Origin: Forficula auricularia
Taxonomy: Eukaryota > Arthropoda > Insecta > Dermaptera > Forficulidae
DNA length: 64,000 nucleotides
Assembly: GCA_024734495.1 (NCBI GenBank)
Contig: JALMQS010000271.1
Location: 141,466 to 205,465, forward strand
Reading direction: 5' to 3'
Below, piece after piece: positions 1-10,841 of the stretch; positions within the stretch are counted from its first letter, which is position 1; the number at the start of each line of letters is the position of its first letter. Position numbers and translations under genes: made by a program. A model generated the notes under the pieces. That model was not told the DNA's origin and did no database searches. It worked only from the letters and a program-made list of their open reading frames with translations.

Positions 1-25
1 GGGAATTGGGTTTAGTTTACTTTAG

Positions 26-221
26 AACATGAAGTCATCTGGGAGCAATCAAGTGGAATCTTCGGTTAGTAGGAGTTTCTTTCTAAATTATTTTCTAATC
101 TTTTCACTAAGGCCATTTTGATTAATTTGTGTTTTTGTTCCTTTTAGTTGAAGATGGGAGGTTGGTTTGTGGGGGCCGAAGCCGAGACATCTCTTCAGGG
201 TCTCAGCGAGCCTAAACTATG
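26..221 (+). CDS. Candidate host exon pair at the window edge
   Basis: Two short GC-richer stretches have splice-like borders. Exon A (26-64) follows TTTACTTTAG and precedes GTTAGT. Exon B (148-221) follows a pyrimidine-rich TTTTTGTTCCTTTTAG and precedes GTAGGT. Two frames stay open across the join. One reads MKSSGSNQVESS then LKMGGWFVGAEAETSLQGLS and runs through the second donor. The other reads HEVIWEQSSGIFVEDGRLVC and ends at a TAA inside exon B. I do not recognise the protein. The exon-like GC content against an AT-rich background is the main support. It could be chance or a repeat fragment, and the gene would extend left of the window. Confidence 0.25.
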
Positions 222-235
222 GTAGGTAGACTTAC

Positions 236-559
236 ATTATGGATATTTTTTTAATGATAATTATCATGACTTAATGACACTACAACTACATTTTTCTAAA
301 TAAAAAAATTGTAGCTTTAGTTTTTTCGTCATAAATCGAGTTATAAGTAAGGTAAAAACAAACTGTAAATTGAAAATCAAAAAGGTCGCTTTTGTCTATT
401 AATAAAATAACATATTTTAATTTAAAACATTAATATATGCTCTTTAAAAATAGGTTAAATTGGCCTTTTTCGGTCTTTGATTGAAATATCTCAAAATTTT
501 GACCTATTGTAAAAAATCAAAATACTCCATTAAGAATCTGCTTATATGGTAAAACTAGC
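236..559. other. AT-rich stretch, nothing recognised
   Basis: Low-complexity AT-rich DNA without an open frame, repeat match within the window or RNA-like structure that I can support. Confidence 0.6.
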
Positions 560-970
560 TTGGTTCTTTAGATTGAAAATTTTAATTTTTTACGAAACTC
601 TCCCCTTAATTTTTGGTTCAATTTCAACTAAAATCTAATACTTTTTTAATCTCAATATACAAAACTTCATTTGAAATTTCGTTTTGATATTTACTCTAGT
701 TTTTAAGATAAAATTTAGGTACGTACTATTTAACTTACATAGCTACTAACATTTTGATAAAACAATTAATAACAAGTAAAACATAATTTTTTCGATGTTC
801 CCTCTATAAGGACTTCTTGTAGACCAAAACGCCACAGTTTCGATCATTTTTTTTTATCAAATCGTTTTGAGAGGTTTTTGAGATATTTTGAAAAAACGAA
901 ACACAAACATACCTACTTTTTTATGCACGATTACTGACCATATTTGACCATAACTTGTAGATATACTAGG
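560..970 (+). repeat. Old, diverged copy of repeat family R1 (3' half)
   Basis: Follows the order of the young R1 copies: the lines matching 'aatctaatcag..cttaatctcaat', then 'acattttgataaaacaatta', 'ataattttttcgatgtt', 'gagatattttgaaaaa', and the terminal 'gcacgattac..ttgaccata'. Many substitutions make it much older than the copies at 12.5, 23.2, 25.0 and 53.2 kb. The terminal hairpin is lost. Confidence 0.6.
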
Positions 971-1039
971 GCGGGAATAAAAAACTGAAATTTATAATAT
1001 AAAAAGTATAATATTGATCAGAATTTAATTTATTTAGAC

Positions 1040-1730
1040 CATAAAACAAGCATAAAAAGCAAGTGTGTTTACTTTAACAATTGCAATTTTTCATATGTTT
1101 AAAGTTCGATGCGCGAGCGGAAAATCCCGAGTCGAAATTTAAACCCTACATTAAAAGACTCCTAAGGTAGTTCTTATTTTAGGACTCGGGGCTCAAAAAA
1201 GATTCTATTTACATGTTAAAATAGATCAGACTTTGGACCACAAAGCGGTACAAATTTCCCGTTTTACCACTTTGGGGTTCAAAGTCGGTCTTATTTCTGG
1301 ACCCCTAAAACCTATTGGATCATAATAAAAATAATAAATAAATAAATAATAATAATAATTTTTATAATTATATTTTTTTTATTTTTTTACATAGTTGCCG
1401 GAGGTAAAATTTATATAAAAAAGTTGTTATTTACATATTTACAGATGAATGAATATGAAAATGTAATTTAAGGCTTTATGGATGGAAACCAAAATACATG
1501 AAAATCACCCGGGTGGGTTCACTGGAGACTTTTTGGAATGCAATATTTTTACCATCGAATAATGAGCATATGTTAAAATGATATCGTTGACTTGTTTGAT
1601 AGATGCCAATGATAGATAATTCATAAAGACATTAGATGACGTTCTTGAGCACTTTTAGAGTTAGAATCTGTAATAAATAAGAATTCATTATAATATTTGA
1701 ATAATTTATTAATTTTGAAGTAAATTACTT
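1040..1730. repeat. AT-rich DNA with an imperfect inverted repeat and low-complexity tract
   Basis: An imperfect inverted repeat at 1229-1254 and 1262-1286 pairs 'gactttggaccacaaagcgg' with 'ccactttggggttcaaagtc'. Weaker outer pairing reaches into about 1180-1310. It looks like a decayed foldback element. An AAT/AAAT-rich low-complexity tract follows at about 1323-1390. No gene is visible. Confidence 0.45.
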
Positions 1731-1736
1731 ACATAC

Positions 1737-2120
1737 TTACTTCCTGTGGCCGAACAACATTTCCAATGTTTTAGCCTCCTCTATAATGCCTCGCCATTTT
1801 GTCCTATCCCGTGCTATAGAGTTCCAATTTCCTTGAGCACCTAACTCTTCAAGATCTCTCGCTATATTGTACCTCTCTAATTCAATTATTGCAGATTGTA
1901 TTGCACCAGTTTTATATAGAGTTCTAGTATTCCAAGTTCCAATTCTCATTTCCATTTTCCTTTGCCGGGTCCGTTTCCGATTTAATCAGTCCAATATCCA
2001 AGGCTTTTCTTAGAGGTTCCTGAACCAGCAATTTTTTACGGGGTTAGGTGGTTGGCCTAACGCCCAACCTTCCTCCTTTATCTGGGCTTAGGACCAGCTA
2101 GGCAGCATATCTACTACCTA
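1737..2120 (-). pseudogene. Internally deleted RTE-like non-LTR retrotransposon remnant
   Basis: A 72-codon frame (1955 down to 1737) joins two ends of one retrotransposon polyprotein. The first part, MEMRIGTWNTRTLYKTGA, is the usual start of an endonuclease domain in RTE-type elements ('M-IGTWN-RTL'). The second part, from about residue 33, RDLEELGAQGNWNSIARDRT followed by KWRGIIEEAKTL, matches the extreme C-terminus of the same kind of protein, downstream of the reverse transcriptase. The catalytic endonuclease and RT core are missing, but the frame is kept across the junction. Upstream, 1956-2120 resembles a 5' leader. The clade name is my inference from motif memory. It is a non-autonomous derivative or a deletion product, not a working gene. 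Confidence 0.6.
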
Positions 2121-2374
2121 GGCGGAGTTGAAGTTAATTACTAAAGAATTTTATTTTAATATAAAAAAAGTAGACTTGCCTGACTCGCAATCACTGGTGT
2201 GTTCATCTGTGTCTATTCTATTTTCGTAGTAACTCAAGTTACCTCCAGGAACATCATAATGAGTTATTGGATAATACCTGTTGCCTATATCTGTTGAGAT
2301 TAGTGATTTCTCCAGAAAACTTATCTTAATGACTGTTCGTGAGAACAGTTTTTTCGACCCACCATACTGTATAC

Positions 2375-2520
2375 CGAGGGGTGATCCGCGATTGGAGGTA
2401 GGTGTACACCTCTTTGGAAGTATTTTGGAAGTACTTGGAAATATATGGAAGTGCTTGGAGATATTTGGAAGTACAAGTGGAAGTAGGTGTACAGCATATT
2501 AGGTCGCGGTTCACCTCTCG
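2375..2520. mobile_element. MITE family M1, copy A (146 bp) with 8-bp target duplication
   Basis: Terminal inverted repeats: left CGAGGGGTGATCCGCGAT, right (reverse complement) CGAGAGGTGAACCGCGAC. It is flanked on both sides by exactly CTGTATAC (2367-2374 and 2521-2528). The interior carries a few units of a degenerate 20-bp repeat of the type seen in copy B. An 8-bp duplication points to a hAT-like transposase acting in trans, although the CGAGG terminus is not a classic hAT end. No coding capacity. Confidence 0.85.
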
Positions 2521-2789
2521 CTGTATACTGTATAGTAAAGTTTTAATTGAAATTTGTGAATTCAATATTTCGGCTTGCTGAGGCTACCGAGTAATAATTT
2601 TTATTTCAACAAGTGTCATCGGATAGACAATATTTTGCTTTAATAAAAAAACACTTTTGCCTTTTTCAATACACCCAAAAAAAAAATAGTTAATTATTCT
2701 AGCTAAAGAGGAGGCATGTTAATCGCTAATACATTTTTCAATCAGGAAATTGCGGTTAGCCATGTTAATAATTTGAATAGCATTTGGTA

Positions 2790-3005
2790 TTGGAACAGGT
2801 CGGGGGTGCGCAGGGCGATAGGGGTGGTATGGTCTGCCTGCCAGGGGGTGTAAAGCAAAGAGGGGGTGCGCAATTCGGAGCTTCAAGTAGCGAGAGATTC
2901 GCACGCCGCTGTCAGTCTGCCGGCGCCGGTCGACTGTCGCGGATTCCCACCGAAACGTTTCAGAGACGAGCGGATGCGAGCACACATATGAAACAACCCC
3001 GTTAA
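2790..3005. promoter_or_regulatory. CpG-rich island-like patch
   Basis: A sharply GC- and CpG-rich block in AT-rich DNA, with runs such as GCCGGCGCCGGTCGACTGTC. Both strands have 70-90 codon open frames here, which is expected from GC richness alone, and neither product is recognisable. It may be a promoter or 5' exon of a host gene, or a GC-rich transposon end. No TATA or splice site settles it. Confidence 0.3.
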
Positions 3006-3198
3006 TTCTTTCCGGTTTTATTATTATTATTATTAATATGTGGTGCGTTTTTTAATCTTTTGGAAGCGAATCCAACAAATCGTCTTGCTGTTTCCTTCCT
3101 GTAAGTAACAGCGAAATTATCTTATTTCTAGATGCCATTATTATTTAATCTGAAGAATAAATTGATGTGAACGCCATAAGCATTATCTCTATTTTTTA

Positions 3199-4173
3199 TT
3201 TTACCATACAGGGTATAGTCAAGTATTGTAATCGTACATGAAAAAAGTGTATTTTTTTTGCTTCTTATTTTGAAATATCTCAAAAACGGCTTAAACTATT
3301 TTGATTAAAAAAATTGGGCGAAACCATTGCATTTTAGTCTACAAAAAAACTTTTATAACTAAACATCGAAAAAATTATATTTTTCGAGATAATAACTGTT
3401 TTGTCAAAATATCTGTTAGTGCGTGGGTTGCAAAATTTTGTGGACGAGCTAGCTCTTAAACTAGTGTGAATATCAAAACCAAATTTCACAGGTAGTTTTG
3501 ATGTATTAAGATTAAGAGCTGATTATATTTTGGTGCATATTGACCCAAAATTAAGGGGTTGAGGAGGGTTAAAATTTAAAATTATAATATTTTCAAACTA
3601 AAAAAAAACAAAAAATTAAATATACTATAAAATGAACCTATAATAATGAAAATATTTTTTTTCTGGAGCCAAAATTAGGTGGGGAGGGGGCAAAAAATAA
3701 AAATCTAGGCCATTTGAGCAAATCGAGGGGTGATCCGCGATTGGACGTAGGTGTACACCTCTTTGGAACTATTTTTGAAAGTTCTTGGAAATATTTGAAA
3801 GTACTTGGAATATCTGGAAGTACTAGGAAATATTTGAAAGTAATTGGAAATATTTGGAAGTACTTGGAAATATTTGGAAGTACTTGGAAATATTTGGAAG
3901 TACTTGGAAATATTTGGAAGTACTTGGAAATATTTGGAAGTACAAGTGGAAGTAGGTGTACAGCATATTAGGTCGCGGTTCACCTCTCGGAGCAAACGAA
4001 ACCAAATTTTGTATACATAATCTGTGGGCTACCAGTAGACTAACAATGCAAAAACTAACCGCCCGAAATGGAGGGGGGATTTAGGGTTCAAAAATTAATA
4101 TCTAGACCCTTGTATCAAACTCGACCAGAAGTGTATAGTAAAGTCAAGTGGATGGCCACATCAGAACGTGTCA
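3199..4173 (-). repeat. Repeat R1 copy 1 (reverse), interrupted by M1 copy B
   Basis: In reverse orientation it runs from the terminal hairpin region (CCATAC-loop-GTATGG, near 3203-3217) to the opposite end GACGTGTTCTGATGTGGCC (reverse complement near 4150-4172). It contains a single central tandem unit. M1 copy B (3724-3989) is inserted in the conserved 'tttgagcaaac' block, which the other R1 copies show uninterrupted. Confidence 0.8.
3724..3989. mobile_element. MITE family M1, copy B (266 bp) with 20-bp minisatellite core
   Basis: Same terminal repeats as copy A. Flanks are GAGCAAAT (3716-3723) and GAGCAAAC (3990-3997), an 8-bp duplication with one mismatch. Between the ends lie about eight units of a 20-bp repeat; the unit TACTTGGAAATATTTGGAAG occurs exactly at 3861, 3881, 3901 and 3921, with diverged units before it. 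The core is expanded relative to copy A, so unit number changes within the element. Confidence 0.85.
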
Positions 4174-4502
4174 ATTTATTTTTATTTATAAAATTTCGTG
4201 AGAATTGGGTTGTCACATATGAAAACATCAAACATAAAAAAGTTTCACACAAAAACAAACGAAACCCTATTAGTGTCACTTCAATATCTGTTTGTGTGCC
4301 TGCCAGAGGATTCTAAGCTCGTTAACTTAAAAAGAAAAGAATACAAAAAAAGGTTATATAATGTATTTATTTTCCCTAAAATCAAAAATAATTTAAAATT
4401 TTATCAATTTGAATTTTTTCTGAGGTTAAAATTAAAAAAAAAATTATTATCATCTTTTCACATATCTGTAGTAATCTCATCAAGTTTTTTTTTTAATATA
4501 TA
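4174..4502. other. AT-rich stretch, nothing supported
   Basis: Short open frames of 80-100 codons on the plus strand translate to low-complexity K/F/I-rich sequence. I regard them as chance frames in AT-rich DNA. Confidence 0.55.
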
Positions 4503-5562
4503 ATTTTTAAAGAGTTAGGTGTCAGTTCAAGGTGAAACATTTTTAAATAATAAGAGTAAGTAAAATTGCAAGGTAGGTTTCACTTAAACAAATATATGTT
4601 TTGAGTTTTATCTCGATATATAAGTATAGGTCAACATTTACATGAAATCATCTTTAAACATTTAAAATATAGATCGATGTATCTACTCAAATAAAGATTT
4701 CATACATTTTTCTAAATTTTATGTGTTTTTTTTTTAAATCAAATCAATCGAAAATGATACAGTAGGTACTGAGAATTTTTATTTATATAATGATTAAGAA
4801 AAAGGTTTTTTCAAACTGCCAAAGAAACTTTTTTCCTTAATAAAAGAGAAAGAATTTAATTTCAAATTCTAATATTTTAGTAGAAATATTACGATATCAG
4901 AGGGGATTCATCCCCTCAGGAGTCGAACCTGAGAACTAACATGCTTTCCGGGCATCCAGCTCACACCCTCGAGATAAAAAAGGAAAAAAAAAAAAAAAAA
5001 TTTTATATCTTTTAATTTTTTAATTTTAATGTGAAATAAGTGACCCAGTATCCTTAACTCATAGTAAATCCATATTAAATAAAATATCTATTTACTCTTA
5101 TCTTTAAAAAACCTCTCTCTGAATCTGACTCCCCGGAAAGCATGTTAGTTCTCAGGTTCGACTGCTGAGGGGATGAATCCCCTCTGAAATCACAATTTAA
5201 TAATATTTCTACTAAAATCTTAGAATTTGAAATTAAATTCTTTCTCTTTTAATAAACATTGGTTAGTTTTAACCTGAGGTGACTTTTTCAACAAAAAAGA
5301 TCCTGAAATCTTTAGTTTTTACTTTTTCTTAATCTTTCTATAAATAAAAATTCTCAGTACTGTATCATTTTCCCCCAATCTTCTCTTCTAAAAAATTTTT
5401 TTACCTGTTAACCATATTTCTAATTTTGTATTCAGTTTTCCTTGTGAACTCCTGACTCTCGTAACCCGAAATATATATATATCGAAATAACACTCAAAAC
5501 AAAAATTTATTTTATTTTGGTGAATCCTACTTTGCAATTTTACTTACTCTTATTATATTGAT
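4503..5562. mobile_element. 1-kb foldback of two head-to-head SINE-like units with a 5' module
   Basis: Arms at about 4546-4980 and 5110-5562 are reverse complements over most of their length. Shared blocks include AAGCATGTTAGTTCTCAGGT, the 'agaatttgaaattaaattc' block and the outer end AAGAGTAAGTAAAATTGCAA. Each arm contains a tRNA-like B box (AGGTTCGACT) near the centre of the palindrome, so the tRNA-like heads face each other. A short module at 4503-4545 (GTTCAAGGTGAAACATTT) precedes the left arm. The same module precedes the small hairpins at 52.3 and 61.6 kb. I could not find a clear target duplication for this copy. Confidence 0.7.
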
Positions 5563-5748
5563 GCAAAAAAAATTTAATGCCCAAAAAGGTATACATATAC
5601 AACCTCTCTAGTCCAAGTTGGAAGCCTGAATCATGAAATGAAAGAGAAGAAATTTCAGATATTGGCTCGGACTTGAAGGTACCTGAGGTTGGAGATTTTG
5701 AAAGACTGGTTATATATTATGTCACAGGAAAGAAGGATGCGGGAAGAA

Positions 5749-6373
5749 AGTTCCATTCATTAGATATCATAGATCATAGGGATAAACGAGTCGTCAAATA
5801 CGTTTATTCTGTTAGTATCTAATTTATTCGTAAATGTGTTTCGTCTTGTGTTTAGCATTTTTTGTGCAGAAATAAAGAGTTCCATTCACTAGATATAGAT
5901 CATAGGGATGAACGAGTCGGCAAATATGTTTATTCTGTTAGTGTCTAATTTATTCGCAAATGTGTTTCGTCTTGTATGTAGCATTTTTCGTCCAGAAATA
6001 AAGAGTTCCATTCACTAGATATCAGAGATCATAGGGATAAATGAGTCGGCAAATACGTTTATTCTGTTAGTGTTTAATTTATTCGTAAATGTGTTTCGTC
6101 TTGTGTGTAGCATTTTTTGTCCAGAAATAAAGAGTTCTATTCACTAAATATAGATCATAGGGATGAACGAGTCGGCAAATATTCTGTTAGTGTAATTTAT
6201 TCGCAAATGTGTTACGTCTTATATGTAGCATTTTTCGTCCAGAAATAAACAGTTGCATTCACTAGATATTATAGATCATAGGGATGAACGAGTCGGCAAA
6301 TACGTTTATTCTGTTAGTGTCTAATTTATTCGTAAATGTGTTTGGTCTTGTATGAAAATTTTCTTCCAGAAAT
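5749..6373 (+). repeat. Tandem array, about 126 bp x 5
   Basis: The block starting GTTCCATTCACTAGATAT and including GTTTATTCTGTTAGTGTCTA and 'gtgtttcgtcttgt' recurs at about 5749, 5877, 6004, 6132 and 6251. Units are 119-128 bp and about 85-95% alike. No conserved reading frame. Confidence 0.85.
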
Positions 6374-7867
6374 AAAAAAAACTTCCGATGGAACAAATTC
6401 GGTACTTTTTTATTTTTTCGAAATATTGATAGTTCGGGTAGTGTAATCACAATATTAGGCTGTTTTTGAAAACAGGTGCATCAGTGGTTTCTTATTAGTT
6501 TTAGCATAAAACATGCGATTCTATTAATTTTGGCTTGCCTATAAATATTTTCATTACAGATATGTAATGATAAAATTTTGAATCTGCGAATTCATATTTG
6601 CTTAAGCATTACACGCTACACCATCAGACTCAGACAGCTACTATTTTAAAATAATTATCCTCTAGGATTGTCAATAATTACTATTTTAATAACTTTCCCG
6701 CAAACAAGTATATTTATTTGTTTATTTAATAATGTCCATATTTACAGCTCTCTGAACTAATAATAGATATAATTAAACATAAATAGAACAAGTATACAAA
6801 AGAAAATAAATAACAAAATTGTCTACTGAACTTTAGCTTACAATTATCTTTTGAAAATAACTTTTTATTTTAATTTTTCATTATTAATAAAATAATTATT
6901 AAGAAAAACATTTTAATTTAATTTTTATAATAAAAAGCTCCCTCAATTACGTACATACACCGTCTCTTTATCTTTTCGGTGAACATGTTTCACAATGTTT
7001 AATTTAAAAAATAAAATAAAAGGTCAAAGCATCAGTAAATTATGATTATGATTCTTTTTAAAATTATTTATACTAAAATACTAATTTTCAATATTTCTAA
7101 AAAGACAACCCCCAACAAGCAAAAATTTCCATGTACTTGGGATGATTTATTATCTTATTTGTTTAAAATTAAATTTCTTATGCTTAGATAATAAATAATA
7201 TAAATTCGTCGTTGTTTAATACTATTTTATAATAAATGATCTTTTAAGAGTTCATACGAAAGAAAAACGGAACCCTGTTTGTGACGCTACAACAATGTGT
7301 GTTCATCTGATTACTAAATCATTGTATCTCATTAGGCTAAATTGAAATTTACTAAATATAATTAGATATTTATTTTCCCTTCACTCCAAAATTATATTAT
7401 TTTAATCTGATGATTTTTTGGAGATGATCGAATTTTTTATGGTGTCAAAAGAAAAATAAATGAAAATGACGTTCAGATAAATTATTTGATTCGGAATTTG
7501 TTGGCACCATTGTCTTTGAAATACATTTGATTTGAAAAATTATTTTTATTTTTCTCTTTTTAGTGATGTTATTAATAGTGACTTAATATAACCCCTTGCA
7601 TGCGCTCCGTAGAAAGCGGGCGAATGAATCACAAAATGTTAATAGAATTCAATTCATAAATATAGAAATTCTCTAGAAACATTTGCGGGTTTTAAATGAA
7701 TGTTTTAAGATTTTTTACTTTATCCAATGCGAAGCATGGGTCTTTGAAAATCAAATACTTTTTAAAGATTCGATAAGTTTTCTGTGAATTTTGCAAAGGG
7801 ATGAGTTATACCATTCAACAAGACTTATTATACTCCGTACTAATATTTATATTTATATATAATAATA
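6374..7867. other. AT-rich DNA without recognisable genes
   Basis: Long poly-A/T stretches. The only recognisable piece is a short match near 7720-7745 (TTTATCCAATGCGAAGCATG) to the start of the insert at 13129, so a small transposon fragment. No coding signal. Confidence 0.6.
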
Positions 7868-8030
7868 CTAAGGTTGACGACACTCTCCAAGAAAAATCAA
7901 GGAAATAACTATTTTTTTTAAATTTTAGTCGATTTTCTTTCAGTTAAGTTTACTTACTAAAAGAAAATCGACTAAAATTTAAAAAAAATATTTATTTTCT
8001 TATTTTTTCTTGGAGAGTGCCATCCTTTAG
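7868..8030. mobile_element. Small foldback MITE
   Basis: Arms pair from the outer CACTCTCCAAGAAAAA (7881) / TTTTTTCTTGGAGAGTG (right end near 8019) inward through TTTTAGTCGATTTTCTTT / AAAGAAAATCGACTAAAA to a short centre near 7941-7955. About 163 bp, non-coding. Confidence 0.75.
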
Positions 8031-8880
8031 GCTCCTCTCTACCTTAATTAAATACTCTAGTTTTCTGATAATTTAATTTTTTTATATATTGTAACTATTT
8101 ATTGAGAGATACATAGATAAATAGATTCATAAAGAGAAATCATGGAGGTTGTCCTCTGCTTGATGATCGATTACATAATTACGTGTCTGTGTCTCAAATG
8201 GGTTTTGAGATGCAGGTCAAAATTGGCTCAAAATTATTTGTGTAAATATCCTACTAGCTTTATTCGTTTTGGAAATGGCGTGTGTGCCTTAAGTTGAGTC
8301 AAGTGCTCCATCTGGTGTCATTTTTTTCAGCTGGGGCACTTCAGGTATGCCCCAGGTTGGACCACTCTAAAAGAATGCATTTAGAGTACATGGCTATATT
8401 CGAATAACGAAATTTAAAAAAAATATTATTTTTATTATAGTGGAATAATTAAGAGTGGTAGGTATACATATATAATAAGTTATTTATTTAATAATTATTT
8501 TAAATAAATAATATTTTTACAAATAAATAATGGATACTTTTATGGAAAAAGAATTTTCCATTCTAAAATTACTTCTCGATATAAAAAATCGGTGTTTTGA
8601 AATTCAAAATGGTGCGAAGCTTAACTAAGGGCGCCCAAAGTGACCATGCTCAGTGAGCATGTTCACTTGAGGCACGCCACAAGAAGGCCCAGTGGTGCCA
8701 CAACTATCTCAAAACGAATAGGGCTGGGGCACACCAAGTCGGTTGGTATTCCTAAACGAATATGGTTTAGTGACTTGAGGATAACATAAGGGCGCCCGAA
8801 GCACTCAAAACGAGCACTCCATGCCCTTTGATACCTTCTAAAACAGTTAATTTTCGAACGAATACATTCTTTTGCCAACT
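8031..8880. repeat. Repeat-like region with GC-richer segment and a small palindrome
   Basis: 8142-8168 holds GGTTGTCCTCTGCTTGATG, a fragment of the FB1 family. The segment 8260-8430 and the GC-richer 8590-8880 look like pieces of one non-coding element. The latter contains a near-perfect palindrome at 8640-8665 around CATGCTCAGTGAGCATG. A 71-codon minus frame (8878-8663) has no recognisable product. Confidence 0.4.
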
Positions 8881-10018
8881 CCGCTCACGAGTATACCAAT
8901 TACCGGATGCATTATTTAAGCGTAAGAATGGCTGTCAAATGAAAAATCTAAGTTATTTTTTTTAATTTACTAAAAGTGAATTTACTATGCTCTTAAAATC
9001 TTTCCACCTACTTCTTTTATTTCATCAAAGATTTGACATCTATTTAGGAACGAATGAGAGAAAGAGAGAGAGAGAGTTTTTAAATAATCCATCCATCCAT
9101 CCATCTATCCATAAGGATCAAAAGGAAAAGGAAAATCTGTCATTTGCAAAATTCATTTTAATTTTAATTGTCTTAAAAAGTTGGAAAATAATTAAAATAC
9201 TTTGAGTGATATCAATTTTTTTAAGAGAGCTTATCGATATTTGAAATCATGTTAAACACAAAAATGTGCCTGTTCTATTTGACAATAATCAACCAGTTTT
9301 GACTCATCAAAAAAAAAGATGAGTTCTTTAGAAAGTCTCCCCCCTCTCCTCGCGAAATATACATAAATTTGAGGGAAAATTGCTGTGCATAAGATATTCT
9401 GAATATATGTAACGCGCCATAAAAGGATTTTTTGTTAAATTAGTGTACTTATCAAGTAGCATAAGTTATTAGTCCTGTATAAATTTTAATCCTATTGAAA
9501 TAAAGGAAGAGAGTGTATAAATATTATAATCGTTCATATCTCGTCTACGTTAAGTCGCAGAGCTTTGGGATTTGAAACTTAAGCTATCTAGAGGTTAGAA
9601 GTATCTCAAGATTTTGGCTAAAATCGAAGAACCGGAAGTACATGTTTACTTGAAGATTTTTGGTATTTTGCAATATCGTCTTTTTTCTGGTTTTCTCAAA
9701 ATGTCATGGGGCAAACCCAAATTGAAGTAATTTCATTGAAGAAAATTGGTATGATAATTTCAAATAAAGGAGAAACTAATGTGAAAGTCGTGTGGTGCCA
9801 CACCAGTTGAATTTATCATTCGTTGCGAGACCTCCATCAATTTGATAATTTTTTTTTCTTAAGCAAAAAGAAATTGGAAAATCTCCCCAAAAGTTTACAA
9901 GGGCAATTTTAAATTTTTAATGTGAAAAAATATATCAAGATTTCTGAAATAATATAATCACAATTTTGGCATATTTTTACTTCATTTTAATTAGAAATAA
10001 ATTTTTAACCTACAAACT
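8881..10018. other. AT-rich DNA with microsatellites
   Basis: Contains GA-rich (9056-9076) and ATCC (9089-9108) microsatellites. A short hairpin lies at about 9301-9326, GACTCATC paired with GATGAGTT across an A-rich loop. No gene or longer repeat is visible. Confidence 0.5.
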
Positions 10019-10469
10019 GAAACAAAGAGGTTGTCCTCTGCTTGATGCAAATAAACATACACACATATATATCGAAATTATATATCTGTATATATATTAT
10101 TTATTTGTTTGAGACGTAAGTTTCGAAGACTTGGTCTTTATCATCAGTCTTTTTTAATTATAAATATTATTTTTCATGGGGTCAATACCGTATGGATATT
10201 GAAATTTTTTCGATCTTTACTTAGCCAGTTAAAATTATCTATATGGTATTGATCCCATGAAAAATAATATTTATAACTAAAAAAGACTGATGATGAAGAC
10301 CAAGTCTTCGAAACTTTAGTCTGAAACAAATAAATAATATATATATACAGATATATAATTTCCATATATATGTGTGTATGTTTATTTGCATCAAGCAGAG
10401 GACAACCTCTTTCTTTCTCTTTGTGAATCAACAACTCTGCTACTCTCGGCAAAACAAAAACTTTTCAAT
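10019..10469. mobile_element. FB1 foldback element, most complete copy
   Basis: Inverted arms of about 185 bp (10024-10210 and 10225-10412) begin and end with GAGGTTGTCCTCTGCTTGAT and its complement. Both carry the 'cttcgaaac' and 'catggg.tcaatacc' blocks. The right arm is followed by a unique module (GAATCAACAACTCTGCTACT then CTCGGCAAAA, to about 10469) that also follows the truncated copies at 32.3 and 36.5 kb. Candidate target duplications are TTAACCTACAAACT (10005-10018) and TTAAATACAAACT (10469-10481), which differ by a small indel. Confidence 0.75.
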
Positions 10470-10841
10470 TAAATACAAACTATCTGATTGAAATTTCAAT
10501 CAGACATAGAACTGAAGGAAAAATTTAATGTCTCTCTATTAGAATTTTATAAAAATTATATACCCAGAAAATAGTATTCTTGGATTCACAATATGTAGTT
10601 GTAGATATTCATTTTTTGAAAATATGAAATTACATTTACGTGAAACTATTTTCAAGAAAAAAGTTCACTAAAACCAACATTATAAGCTCAACTATCAGCT
10701 AAAAAAAAAAAGTTTCTAATATTTAAAAATTATTCTTCATTTCAGATTTCTATATTTGTAAATATTTATTATTTTAGTAATTACAACATTTTGAAATGTT
10801 AAAATGATTTAAAATGACAATTCTAAAGAATTCAAAGATTA
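10470..10841. other. AT-rich stretch, nothing recognised
   Basis: No open frame, repeat match or structure that I can support. Confidence 0.55.

Noticed and set aside
4198..4503. 101-codon K/F-rich frame
   Set aside because: Low-complexity translation of AT-rich DNA with no domain and no splice or promoter context.
4503..5562. A 13-bp target duplication for the large foldback
   Set aside because: No convincing direct repeat was found at the predicted borders, unlike the smaller relatives.
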